Assembly: GCF_965230735.1 (NCBI RefSeq) | Contig: NZ_OZ246016.1 | Span: 2,728,001 to 2,792,000 of the forward strand | Origin: Motiliproteus sp965230735 | GTDB lineage: Bacteria > Pseudomonadota > Gammaproteobacteria > Pseudomonadales > Balneatricaceae | DNA: 64,000 bases | Reading direction: 5' to 3' | Shown here: piece by piece, positions 45,121-53,463 of the stretch | How the letters are laid out: the number at the start of each line of letters is the position of its first letter | Numbering within the stretch: the first letter of the stretch is position 1 | Position numbers and translations under genes: made by a program | The notes under the pieces: generated by a model | Seen by the model: only the letters and a program-made list of their open reading frames with translations | Databases searched by the model: none | What the model was told of the DNA's origin: nothing

Positions 45121-46062
45121 TCAGCCTTCACTACAGGAAGAACCGAAGGCGAAACAGCTGTAACAACGATGGTGACGCATACTGATACGATGCTCCATCG
45201 CTTCGGTCAGAGTGGCTCCCAGGTCATATTCCGGGTCATCATCCACCAGCGTGCAGGCGTAGACACGCATCCGACCCTGCTGCTTGATCACCATTTTACT
45301 GAAGGCGCACATAAATTGGCTTCGACTCTGTTCATCCTGATAGGTGGTCATACAGTGTTCGGTCACCTGCGGCACCAGCGGGTGACTACCGGGGACGGCA
45401 AAGTCCGGGAAGGCCACGATATTCATATCCTCCGGAAGCCCCCGCTCGACAAACAGCTGCCGGAACTGCTGCTCCACCGCCGCGCTGTCCTCCCCTTTGT
45501 CCATATGGCGGGCCACCGATACCGCAAATCCCATGCGGTGCAGATCGACCAGGCTATCGAGCGCCTGATCAAAGCTACCCTCGCCGCGATCGGCATCGTG
45601 CTGTACCGCACTGGGGTAGTCCAGGCTGATGCGAAACTTCACCTTATGCGTCGCATGGCGAAGGTTTTCGAGTTGATGCATGCGCTTACGCAGTGGTTCG
45701 GTGCCGTTGGTCAGCACCAGACAGGGACGATAGCGGGTCGCATACTCGAGGATCTTGACGATATCCTTGGCCAGGAAAGGCTCACCGCCGGTGAAGGAAA
45801 ACTGCTCCACGCCCAATGTCAGCGCTTCTTCAATAAATGGCTGTACATCCGGCAGTTTGACCAATTCCAGGCGTTTGTCCCCGGGGCCGGAACCCTCCAG
45901 GCAGAAAGAGCACGCCAGGTTGCAAGCGGTTCCGGTATGAAACCAAAGTTCCTTTAATCCCTGGGGTTGGATATAGCCCCGAGGATCTCCCTCCGGAGTA
46001 AAATACCAATCCTGGCTGCGGGTAGGAATCAGGTTGTTCGAACTGATATTAAGATCGTTCAC
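45121..46062 (-). CDS. Radical SAM protein of an MTAP/DUF2064-linked cluster
   Basis: 313 residues. The [4Fe-4S] motif CNLACSFC is at about residues 48-55, followed by TGGEPFLAKDI (the SAM-binding GGE). The C-terminal cysteines (CAFSK, YACTL, CYSCFAFGSSCSEG) suggest an auxiliary cluster of the SPASM/Twitch kind. The substrate is not known. Between an adenosine phosphorylase and two transferases, it could make a 5'-deoxyadenosyl derivative as in arsenosugar biosynthesis, but it does not have the ArsS opening sequence, so this is only a hypothesis. The intergenic region to the MTAP-like gene is 55 nt. Confidence 0.85.
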   Translation of the reverse strand: MNDLNISSNNLIPTRSQDWYFTPEGDPRGYIQPQGLKELWFHTGTACNLACSFCLEGSGPGDKRLELVKLPDVQPFIEEALTLGVEQFSFTGGEPFLAKDIVKILEYATRYRPCLVLTNGTEPLRKRMHQLENLRHATHKVKFRISLDYPSAVQHDADRGEGSFDQALDSLVDLHRMGFAVSVARHMDKGEDSAAVEQQFRQLFVERGLPEDMNIVAFPDFAVPGSHPLVPQVTEHCMTTYQDEQSRSQFMCAFSKMVIKQQGRMRVYACTLVDDDPEYDLGATLTEAMEHRISMRHHRCYSCFAFGSSCSEG

Positions 46063-46084
46063 GTTGCTGTTCTCGTTCTAGGAT

Positions 46085-46867
46085 TCAGACCAAAATCGGC
46101 TGTTTGCGTTGATCGCCACCGCTCGCAGAAGCGGCTCCGGTCTCACTACCAGCAGGGTCTTCGGTCGCCATATCTTTACGATCAACTTGCTCGATCAACG
46201 CCAACAGCTGTCGTCGTTGCGGGCGTGAATCCTCGGCCAAGTCCTGCCGCAGTCGCTGCAGGTCGGATTGATGATCGATATCGTAGCTGGACATCACGCC
46301 GGCCACCGTCTGTCCAGCCTCTATGCAACAGGCCGCCAGACTCTGTCCCAACCGATCCGTGCTCCAAGGCAACTGCTCAAGAGCCGCCGGCCAGGGTTGT
46401 GAATTGGCCATGATGGTAACGCCGCCGTCGGCGGCGGGACAAACCACCACCGACTGCTTGTTTAATGACTCGGCTACCGTTTTAAAATGAATTGGCTTCA
46501 ACATCGGAGCGTCGCTACCGATGTAGATCAAGCTTCGGTGCCCCCTGGCACGTAAACCCTGATCCAGCGCCAAGATTCGGCGCCCCAGGTTTCCTTCGGC
46601 TTGTACCATCACCTCCGCCTCGGGCAGAAGCTGTTGAGCCCATTCGCGATCCTCCGCCATGGAGGGTGACAGCACCACAGGTCCGGGCCAGTCTCGCAGG
46701 TCCTCTAAGGCACAATTCAGGAATTGCTCGGCCAGTTGGCAGGCGGACCACAGTCCGATATCGGCAGCCAGCCGCTGCTTTCCCTGTCCGGGTTTTGGAC
46801 GTTTGAAAATCAGCACCAGCGTTGGGGTGACGGCCTCTGATGAACTACCGGGGTGTAGCAAACTCAA
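46085..46867 (-). CDS. DUF2064 (TIGR04282-type) glycosyltransferase-like protein
   Basis: 260 residues. The nucleotidyl/glycosyltransferase-like core reads LVLIFKRPKPGQGKQRLAADIG, with IYIGSDAPMLKPIHFK in the middle and VVCPAADGGVTIMA; these are DUF2064 family marks. It is probably the first gene of the unit leading to the radical SAM, phosphorylase and GT2 genes. The activity is not established for most members; some are placed in arsenosugar synthesis. The C-terminal 30 residues are Ala/Ser/Gly-rich. Confidence 0.85.
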   Translation of the reverse strand: MSLLHPGSSSEAVTPTLVLIFKRPKPGQGKQRLAADIGLWSACQLAEQFLNCALEDLRDWPGPVVLSPSMAEDREWAQQLLPEAEVMVQAEGNLGRRILALDQGLRARGHRSLIYIGSDAPMLKPIHFKTVAESLNKQSVVVCPAADGGVTIMANSQPWPAALEQLPWSTDRLGQSLAACCIEAGQTVAGVMSSYDIDHQSDLQRLRQDLAEDSRPQRRQLLALIEQVDRKDMATEDPAGSETGAASASGGDQRKQPILV

Positions 46868-47240
46868 GCTAACCTCATCTGTCAGAATAGAAAACGGGCT
46901 TAAATCGAGTTTCCCTGATCACCCGATCCACTGGGGATCAGGAGGGTTACAACTCAACGCGCCCGGCCTTTAATAGCTCAATAGACGCAATAACTTAGCC
47001 TAGGTTACAGCGGATGAAAAAAATAGTTACCGCGCCTTTGGCTGGATCGATGTTTAGTTAGTACGCTGGTCTTGAGCCGAGTTCATCACTCTATATTAAT
47101 TCGCTTCAAGTTGGGTTGAGAATCTTTCCACTTATAACCAATGACGTTATAACAACTTCGCGCTTATAATTCGAAGCCATAACATTGACGCATTACCGGC
47201 TTACACCTTAACCGGTCAGGCAACACCTTAGGATCGCTTT
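46868..47240. other. Intergenic region between the radical SAM cluster and the MTHFR-like gene
   Basis: 373 bp with no credible gene. An inverted repeat, CCTGATC...GATCAGG, lies at about 46914-46942, without a T-run. Three TTATAA copies stand at 47132, 47147 and 47164, spaced 15 and 17 nt, in front of the MTHFR-like gene; they may be a regulatory site but match no operator I know. No riboswitch was recognised. A weak ribosome site TTAGGA precedes the ATG at 47241. Confidence 0.35.
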
Positions 47241-48200
47241 ATGACACTCGCCAGCCACCCCGATTTCGGCAACCCGCAGAAGGGCTTCTATCTGTTTGGT
47301 ACCACCCCACCCAAGGGCAGCACCGACGATATGCAGATGGACGAAATCGCCGACAAGCTGCTGGAGCGCCTGGCCAGTGTCGATTATGACGGTCTGATCG
47401 TCTACGACATTCAGGACGAGAGTGCGCGAATCGATAAGCCCCGCCCCTTCCCGTTTATCGGCACCCGCGATCCACGCGAGTACTCGGCGCTGCTGGCCAG
47501 CAAGAGCCAACGTCCGATCATCACCTACAAGAGCGTCTCGCAGCGCGACCGTGCCAGCTTTGAGCAGTGGCTTGACGATGCCTGGAATCAATACGGCGTC
47601 CGCAACCTGGTACTGGTAGGCAGCCCTTCCGCAGATGCGGATATCAAGCTGTCACTGCCGGATGCTTACCAGGCGATGACGGAACACGACTACCCTTTCA
47701 GTCTGGGCGGCGTGACCATCGCCGAGCGCCATGCCGTTAAAGGCGATGAGCACCAGCGTCTGTCCGGCAAGGTCGACAACGGTTGCGAGTTCTTCGTCTC
47801 GCAAGCGGTCTATGATGCCGATGCCACCATCGCCCTGCTGCGCCAATACGGTGAACTTTGCCAGTCTCAGGGCAGTTCACCAAAGCGCATCGTGCTGACC
47901 TTTACACCCTGCGGCAGCGCCAAGACGCTGGAGTTCATGAGCTGGCTTGCTATTTCGGTCCCTGCCGAGGTTGCCAGTGAAATCCTGGAAGCCGACAACC
48001 CGTTGATGCAGTCGATCCGCACCTGCCAGCAAAATCTGGAGCGGATCCTGGATGCCTGCCAAGCCCTGGATATCCCGCTGGGACTGAACATCGAAAGTCT
48101 GACCAACCGCAAAGACGAAATCGATGCGTCCATCCGTCTGTTCAAGTTGTTGAAAGGTACTCTGGAAGAGCGCCTCCACGGCGTCACCCACAATCTCTGA
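47241..48200 (+). CDS. Methylenetetrahydrofolate reductase-like protein
   Basis: 319 residues in a divergent MetF-like TIM-barrel: FGTTPPKG, GLIVYDIQDES, RPIITYKSVSQRD, the block LVLVGSPSADAD, GGVTIAERH and FFVSQAVYDADATI. The last matches the MTHFR motif FFVSQ. It would reduce methylenetetrahydrofolate or bind a folate/FAD, but substrate and cofactor are not certain because this is not the canonical MetF. Single gene by spacing. Confidence 0.78.
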   Translation: MTLASHPDFGNPQKGFYLFGTTPPKGSTDDMQMDEIADKLLERLASVDYDGLIVYDIQDESARIDKPRPFPFIGTRDPREYSALLASKSQRPIITYKSVSQRDRASFEQWLDDAWNQYGVRNLVLVGSPSADADIKLSLPDAYQAMTEHDYPFSLGGVTIAERHAVKGDEHQRLSGKVDNGCEFFVSQAVYDADATIALLRQYGELCQSQGSSPKRIVLTFTPCGSAKTLEFMSWLAISVPAEVASEILEADNPLMQSIRTCQQNLERILDACQALDIPLGLNIESLTNRKDEIDASIRLFKLLKGTLEERLHGVTHNL

Positions 48201-48286
48201 TCCAGCCAAGCCGGACACCGGCTTTTCAGTTCCGGGACGGCCCTATACTATGACTATCGACAGCGTTGATAGCAGTGGGACGCCCC

Positions 48287-48991
48287 ATGAACGATCCTAA
48301 GTCGCCGGTTGCCCGTAATGAGCAGCAGGTCGCCGACTTCCTACAACAGGTAAACAAGCACCCGTCGCCAAGCAAAAACGGTGGCGGACGGCTGATCTTT
48401 GCACTCGACGCCACCGCCAGCCGCCAGCCCACCTGGGATACCGCCTGCCAGCTGCAGGCCGATATGTTCACCCAAACCCGTGGCCTGGGTCAGCTGCAGA
48501 TCAAACTCTGCTTCTATCGGGGTTACGATGAGCTACGTTCCAGCCCCTGGCATCAGGGTGCCGATAAGATGGTAAGAGCGATGTCGGCGGTTACCTGCCT
48601 GGGGGGACATACCCAGATCGGCCGACTACTCGACCACGCCCTCGACCAGCACCGACAACAACCGGTGCAAGCCCTGGTTTTTATCGGCGACTGCATCGAA
48701 GAACCCATCGATGACCTTTGCCAGCGCGCCGGTGAATGCGGTTTGCGGAAGCTACCGCTGTTTCTGTTCCAGGAAGGCAATAACACCACCGCCAGCAACG
48801 GCTTTGCCCAAATGGCCCGATTAAGCGGTGGCGCCCACTGCCGGTTTGACCCCGGTAGTCCGGAACAACTGAGTAAACTTCTCAATGCGGTGGCGGTCTA
48901 TGCTACTGCCGGGCAGCAGGCTTTGGAGCGCCTAGCCCCCAGTGCCGCCCTGACCCAACTACGCCACCAACTGGAGAAACCCCGTCGTTGA
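48287..48991 (+). CDS. VWA-domain protein, cytoplasmic
   Basis: 234 residues from the ATG at 48287; a TTG 21 nt earlier is less likely. The core is a von Willebrand A fold: GGGRLIFALDATASRQPTWD has the D-x-T/S-x-S metal pattern, then TCLGGHTQIGRLLDHAL, and QALVFIGDCIEEPIDDLC. No signal peptide. It overlaps the next gene by TTGA, so the pair is translated together. This VWA + J-domain pair recurs in proteobacteria, but the function is not known. Confidence 0.8.
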   Translation: MNDPKSPVARNEQQVADFLQQVNKHPSPSKNGGGRLIFALDATASRQPTWDTACQLQADMFTQTRGLGQLQIKLCFYRGYDELRSSPWHQGADKMVRAMSAVTCLGGHTQIGRLLDHALDQHRQQPVQALVFIGDCIEEPIDDLCQRAGECGLRKLPLFLFQEGNNTTASNGFAQMARLSGGAHCRFDPGSPEQLSKLLNAVAVYATAGQQALERLAPSAALTQLRHQLEKPRR

Positions 48992-49725
48992 CTCTACTGA
49001 TTCTTGTACTATCGCTGTTTCTCCTTGTCAGTGGAGTGCGTTGGTTCCTTGCACGGGCGCCACAACGCGGTAAACGCTTTCTGTTACAGCTGCTGCTGAT
49101 TGTTTTGGCCCTGCTGACCCTATGGATGGCCCTGACCGGGCGCCTGCACTGGCTATTCGCGTTGGTCAGTTCGATGCTGCCCTTCGCCCGCCGCCTTCTA
49201 CCGCTGTTGATTCCTCTGCTGCGCTGGCTGCCCAAGCTCCGGCGTCAACAACGCCGTCGACAAACCGGTTCAACACAAACCGGGCAACAGTCCCAAGCCA
49301 GTACCGATTGGCTCGATATGCATCTTGACCATGACAGCGGCGCCATCAACGGCCACATACGTCAGGGGCGCTTTGCCGGGCGGACCCTGGATCAACTCAG
49401 CGATAATGAACTGTTACAGCTGTATCGACAGTGTGCCGGCCATGATCCCCAGGCACTGAAACTACTCGATGCCTACATCGAGCGCCATCGGCCTCAGATT
49501 TGGGACACCGCCTCCGGCTCGGCAGAGGAACAAACCGACTCAGGCGCCGATTCAGCCATGAGCGCCGATGAGGCGTACCAGATTCTTGGCCTCGAACCCG
49601 GCGCCAGCGAGCAACAGATTATCCAGGCCCACAAACGGATGATGCAGAAGCTGCATCCGGACCGAGGCGGCAGTAACTACCTCGCCGCCAAGATCAACCA
49701 GGCCAAGCAAACGCTGCTAGGCTGA
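48988..49725 (+). CDS. Membrane-anchored J-domain protein
   Basis: 245 residues. It begins at a TTG that overlaps the VWA stop. Two hydrophobic helices (about 3-20 and 32-55) are followed by a basic stretch (RRQQRRRQ), a polar linker and a C-terminal J-domain (about 185-245). The latter has the HPD motif in KLHPDRGGSNYLAAKINQAK. It should recruit and stimulate DnaK at the inner membrane, perhaps for the VWA partner. Confidence 0.88.
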   Translation: MTLLILVLSLFLLVSGVRWFLARAPQRGKRFLLQLLLIVLALLTLWMALTGRLHWLFALVSSMLPFARRLLPLLIPLLRWLPKLRRQQRRRQTGSTQTGQQSQASTDWLDMHLDHDSGAINGHIRQGRFAGRTLDQLSDNELLQLYRQCAGHDPQALKLLDAYIERHRPQIWDTASGSAEEQTDSGADSAMSADEAYQILGLEPGASEQQIIQAHKRMMQKLHPDRGGSNYLAAKINQAKQTLLG

Positions 49726-49769
49726 CCCCATACTGCCGGGCCGTATCAACAATAAAGGAGCATTAAGCT

Positions 49770-50072
49770 ATGCAGGTAATGATCGATCTTTGTGTGGTCC
49801 CCCTGGGCGTTGGCGTCTCAGTATCCAGTTACGTCGCCCGATGCCAGCAGGTGTTTGAGGAAGCCGGCCTGGAACACCGAATGCATGCTTACGGCACCAA
49901 CGTGGAAGGCGACTGGGATGAGGTCATGGCCGCGGTGAAGCGCTGCCACCAAGAACTGCACCAGATGGGGGCGCCGCGAATTAATACCTCGATGCGGATG
50001 GGCACTCGAACTGATCGAGCTCAATCCATGGACGATAAAATCAACAGTGTCACTAATAAATTGAACAACTGA
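49770..50072 (+). CDS. Thiamine-binding (MTH1187/YkoF-type) protein
   Basis: 100 residues of the MTH1187 family: IDLCVVPLGVGVSVSSYVA, HAYGTNVEGDWDEVMAAVKRC and NTSMRMGTR are the family blocks. Such proteins bind thiamine or related compounds in the cytoplasm. The ATG follows AAAGGAG. No TPP riboswitch is visible in the 44-nt gap upstream. It lies between the J-domain gene and pta but has no evident link to either. Confidence 0.88.
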   Translation: MQVMIDLCVVPLGVGVSVSSYVARCQQVFEEAGLEHRMHAYGTNVEGDWDEVMAAVKRCHQELHQMGAPRINTSMRMGTRTDRAQSMDDKINSVTNKLNN

Positions 50073-50189
50073 AATATTAATTTCGTCCAAAGCCCCTTAG
50101 AATGTCGCATTGCAGCAACCACCCCGTTGAATGGCCTGAATGTTGCTGCATGCAAACTATCATCGGGGTATGACATTTAAGGATCTGTT

Positions 50190-52334
50190 GTGACGCACAC
50201 GTTGATGCTGGTACCGACCGGACAAGGTACCGGCCTGACCACCGCCGTTCTTGGCCTGTTTCACGCGCTGGAACGCCAGGGCCTCAAAGTCCACTTCTTC
50301 AAACCCATCAGTCAGCACCTAGACCGTGACGGTCAGGATCGTTCGGTCAAGATCTTGTCGACCGCCTGCGGTCACGAGATTGCCGAACCCATGGCAATCA
50401 ACGAGGTCGAGCGGATGATGCGCGACGATCGCGGTCATGAAGGGCTGGAAGAGCTGGTCAAGCGCTACGAATCGAGCCGCGCCGGTGACGAAGAGATCGT
50501 GATCGTCGAAGGGATGGTTCCCACCCGGACTCAGCCCTACGCCAGCCGCATCAACAAAGAGATCGCCAAGGCCCTCGACGCCGAAGTCATCATCGTCTCG
50601 ACCCCCGGCAGCGACAATATCGAAACCCTGCAGGATCATATCGATATCACCGCCCGCGCCTACGGCGGCATCCGCAACCCCAAGGTGATCGGCTGTATCC
50701 TGAATATGCTCGGTGCGCCGATCGACGCCGACGGTAACCTGTGTCTGGACGCAACCCCCAAAGGAGAGGTGCGCACTAGTCTGACCGTAGATCAGGTCAC
50801 CGAGGACGCCACCCTGTTCAACGACAGTTTCCGCCTGATCGCCGGTATTCCCTGGCGCGAGCGGATGATGTCGCCACGGGTTTCGGACATCAGTCAGTTC
50901 CTGCGCGCCGAGGTACTGAGTAGCGGCCAAAGCGATGTCCGTCGTGTTCACAAGATCACCCTGTGCGCCCAACGGGTCGAGAATCTGGTCGATGAGTTGA
51001 CGCCCGGCACGCTGGTCTTCGCCCCCGGTGACCGGGACGACATCGTCATGGCGGTCTGCCTGGCGGCGCTGGACGGCGTTGATCTGTCGGCCCTGGTGCT
51101 GACCGGCGGCGTTCAACCGCACAAATCGGTACTGCGACTATGCCGCAACGCCATCGCCACCGGCCTGCCGCTGCTCTGTGTCGAGTCCGATATCTGGCAG
51201 ATTGCCCAGGCCCTGCCGAGCTTTAACAGCGAAGTTCCTGCCGACGATCTGCAGCGGATCGAAAAGATCCAGGGTATCGCCGCCTCCTTCGTCGACAGCA
51301 ACTGGTTACAAAGCCTGACGGCGGGTCAGGCCGAGCGCCGACTGTCCCCTCCTGCCTTCCGTTATCAACTGATCGAGCGTGCCCGTCGTGCCGATAAGCA
51401 CATCGTGCTGCCCGAGGGGGACGAACCCCGCACCATCAAGGCTGCGGCAATCTGCGCCGATCGCGGCATCGCCCGCTGTACATTGCTGGGTGACCCGCAG
51501 GAGATCCGTCGGATCGCCGAGGGTCACGGCATCCAACTGGGTGACGGCGTCGAGATCTACAACCCGGAACTGATTCGCAGTCACTATGTCGATCGCATGA
51601 TGGAGTTGCGTGCGCATCGGGGCTTGACCGTCGAAACGGCACTGGATCAACTCAAGGACAACGTCGTACTCGGCACCATGATGCTGGAGCGCGATCATGT
51701 CGATGGTCTGGTCAGCGGCGCGGTTCACACCACCGCCAACACCATCCGCCCCCCGCTGCAACTGATCAAGACAGCACCCCAGTCGAACCTGGTGTCGTCG
51801 GTGTTCTTTATGTGTCTTCCGGAGCAGGTTCTGGTCTACGGTGACTGCGCCATCAACCCGGACCCGAACGCCGAGGAGCTGGCCGATATCGCGATCCAGA
51901 GTGCCGATTCAGCCAAGGCATTCGGCATTCCACCCCGGGTTGCGATGATCAGCTACAGCACCGGCTCATCCGGCCAGGGCGCCGACGTCGAGAAGGTTCG
52001 CCGGGCGACCGAGATCGCTCAGGCCAAGCGACCGGATCTGCTGATCGACGGGCCGATGCAGTACGACGCCGCCGTGATGGAGAGCGTGGCCCGCAGCAAG
52101 GCCCCCGACAGCGAAGTGGCCGGTCGAGCTACCGTTTTCGTGTTCCCGGACCTGAATACCGGCAACACCACCTACAAAGCGGTTCAGCGTAGCGCCGATG
52201 TCATCAGTATCGGCCCGATGCTGCAGGGTATGCGCAAGCCGGTCAACGACCTGTCCCGAGGAGCCCTGGTGGACGATATCGTCTATACCATTGCCCTAAC
52301 AGCAATCCAGGCTGCCAACCCTGCGGTCGAATAA
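50190..52334 (+). CDS. pta: Phosphate acetyltransferase
   Basis: 714 residues, as in E. coli Pta. It starts at a GTG 6 nt after AAGGA. An N-terminal BioD-like domain with a P-loop-like PTGQGTGLTT (about 1-220) is followed by a DRTGG domain (about 230-350) and the catalytic PTA_PTB domain (about 385-710), with LPEGDEPRTIKAA, MMLERDHVDGLVSGA, and NTTYKAVQRSA. It interconverts acetyl-CoA and acetyl phosphate. No acetate kinase gene (ackA) is next to it in this window. Confidence 0.95.
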   Translation: MTHTLMLVPTGQGTGLTTAVLGLFHALERQGLKVHFFKPISQHLDRDGQDRSVKILSTACGHEIAEPMAINEVERMMRDDRGHEGLEELVKRYESSRAGDEEIVIVEGMVPTRTQPYASRINKEIAKALDAEVIIVSTPGSDNIETLQDHIDITARAYGGIRNPKVIGCILNMLGAPIDADGNLCLDATPKGEVRTSLTVDQVTEDATLFNDSFRLIAGIPWRERMMSPRVSDISQFLRAEVLSSGQSDVRRVHKITLCAQRVENLVDELTPGTLVFAPGDRDDIVMAVCLAALDGVDLSALVLTGGVQPHKSVLRLCRNAIATGLPLLCVESDIWQIAQALPSFNSEVPADDLQRIEKIQGIAASFVDSNWLQSLTAGQAERRLSPPAFRYQLIERARRADKHIVLPEGDEPRTIKAAAICADRGIARCTLLGDPQEIRRIAEGHGIQLGDGVEIYNPELIRSHYVDRMMELRAHRGLTVETALDQLKDNVVLGTMMLERDHVDGLVSGAVHTTANTIRPPLQLIKTAPQSNLVSSVFFMCLPEQVLVYGDCAINPDPNAEELADIAIQSADSAKAFGIPPRVAMISYSTGSSGQGADVEKVRRATEIAQAKRPDLLIDGPMQYDAAVMESVARSKAPDSEVAGRATVFVFPDLNTGNTTYKAVQRSADVISIGPMLQGMRKPVNDLSRGALVDDIVYTIALTAIQAANPAVE

Positions 52335-52337
52335 ACC

Positions 52338-52466
52338 CTATTTGTCCTCGCCAAAGCCATCAACACCAATGGCTTTGGCGAGATAGGCATTCTTCACTTC
52401 AACGGTTTTCATTCGACCACTCTGGTCAAAAAACATACAATAGCTAAATACTACCTGGATGATCAC
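52338..52466 (-). CDS. Possible small convergent ORF downstream of pta
   Basis: 42 residues from a GTG at 52466 (GGGAG 8 nt before). The last part, MKTVEVKNAYLAKAIGVDGF, looks like real protein sequence. No family recognised. It overlaps an inverted repeat that ends in the pta terminator region (CGCCAAAGCCAT / ATGGCTTTGGCG, about 52351-52376), so coding is uncertain. Confidence 0.3.
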   Translation of the reverse strand: MIIQVVFSYCMFFDQSGRMKTVEVKNAYLAKAIGVDGFGEDK

Positions 52467-52526
52467 CGGGCACTCTCCCGCAGAATCATCGACCGCGATA
52501 ATGCTTATGTTTATGGAGGTAGTGTT

Positions 52527-52739
52527 ATGAACCTGGAACACCTGTCCAGCCGCCTCAAGCTGGATGTCAGCCACCTGCACTGGCAGGCCCGCAGTCAGCA
52601 CCTCACCCAAGAGCAGTTTCAACAGCGTTTTCAATCAATTGCAAACGGCTATTGTGAGATGGTCGACGAAGACGATCTGCCGCAGGTCAAACAGTTACTG
52701 AATCTTTACCTGCACCATCCGCCCAAGAGCCTGAGCTGA
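52527..52739 (+). CDS. Small protein, unknown
   Basis: 70 residues. The ATG is 7 nt after GGAGG. The sequence is mostly helical (LSSRLKLDVSHLHWQARSQH... QFQQRFQSIANGYCEMVDED) and cytoplasmic. No family recognised. It is separated from the next small gene by 128 nt. Confidence 0.6.
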   Translation: MNLEHLSSRLKLDVSHLHWQARSQHLTQEQFQQRFQSIANGYCEMVDEDDLPQVKQLLNLYLHHPPKSLS

Positions 52740-52867
52740 GCCACCGCCTCAGCGCCACTAGATGACAACTTGGCTCATTAAATTCTTGTGCGGTGCAACT
52801 TGCTGTCAGCCGTTTTTACACTATTTTCTATAAACGACTGTGACATTAAACAAGCTTGGAGCCCCCC

Positions 52868-53125
52868 ATGCTGACTTACAAAGACTGCCTCGATTGGGCG
52901 GAACTTGAACAGGGTGAAGTTGACGCCATTGGCGAGCACGAACACCTGGATCGGTTTATCGCCCTGGCCTATGGCGATAACCTAAACCATCAACGCGACG
53001 GCGCCCGCCGTATGCGCAAAATTCTAATCGATGATATCCGTGTGGCGCAGCGCCACCATGATTTCCGCCATGCGCAGGAGCTGAAGCAGACCCTAACCCG
53101 TCACATCAAGAACCACCCGCTCTAA
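52868..53125 (+). CDS. Small protein, unknown
   Basis: 85 residues from the ATG at 52868; a TTG 12 nt earlier is less likely. Rich in His, Asp and Arg, helical: LTYKDCLDWAELEQGEVDAIGEHEHLD, then RRMRKILIDDIRVAQRHHDFRHAQEL. It is soluble and resembles small proteins of unknown function in related bacteria. It is 44 nt upstream of another small gene and may be cotranscribed with it. Confidence 0.65.
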   Translation: MLTYKDCLDWAELEQGEVDAIGEHEHLDRFIALAYGDNLNHQRDGARRMRKILIDDIRVAQRHHDFRHAQELKQTLTRHIKNHPL

Positions 53126-53169
53126 GCCGGGAGCAGCCCCGAGCCTGACCTTATCCGGAGGTAATCCGC

Positions 53170-53394
53170 ATGTTTCTGAAAGAACGTAACACCGGTCATC
53201 TGGTTCAGGTACTGAACATGACCGAATTGATCAATCCGTTCGAAATGCAGACACAGGTACAGTATCAGCAAGGAGAGGACCTGATGGATCCTGAATATAT
53301 CCGCAAGGATGCGCTGACCTTCCCCTCCGGTGAAACACTGCCCAAATGCTGGACCGACAGTCACTATCGAGACCATGAACTGAAACGTCACTGA
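53170..53394 (+). CDS. Small protein of a conserved unknown family
   Basis: 74 residues. It begins 7 nt after GGAGG. The opening MFLKERNTGHLVQVLNMTEL and the end GETLPKCWTDSHYRDHEL match a small acetyltransferase-like or sulfur-carrier-like family often seen in Gammaproteobacteria, whose function is not known. One Cys. It lies directly before the fructosamine kinase gene. Confidence 0.68.
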   Translation: MFLKERNTGHLVQVLNMTELINPFEMQTQVQYQQGEDLMDPEYIRKDALTFPSGETLPKCWTDSHYRDHELKRH

Positions 53395-53463
53395 TCCCTA
53401 ACATCAACCGGGCCTCGACATCCCCCGAACCCAGCCAGGGACAATCCCGCAGGACGCGCCGCA

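Noticed and set aside
45121..46062. Calling the radical SAM protein ArsS
   Set aside because: It does not have the ArsS-type opening and iron-sulfur region, and no ArsM gene is adjacent; only a family-level call is justified.
49726..49769. TPP riboswitch before the thiamine-binding protein
   Set aside because: The gap is only 44 nt and shows no thi-box sequence.
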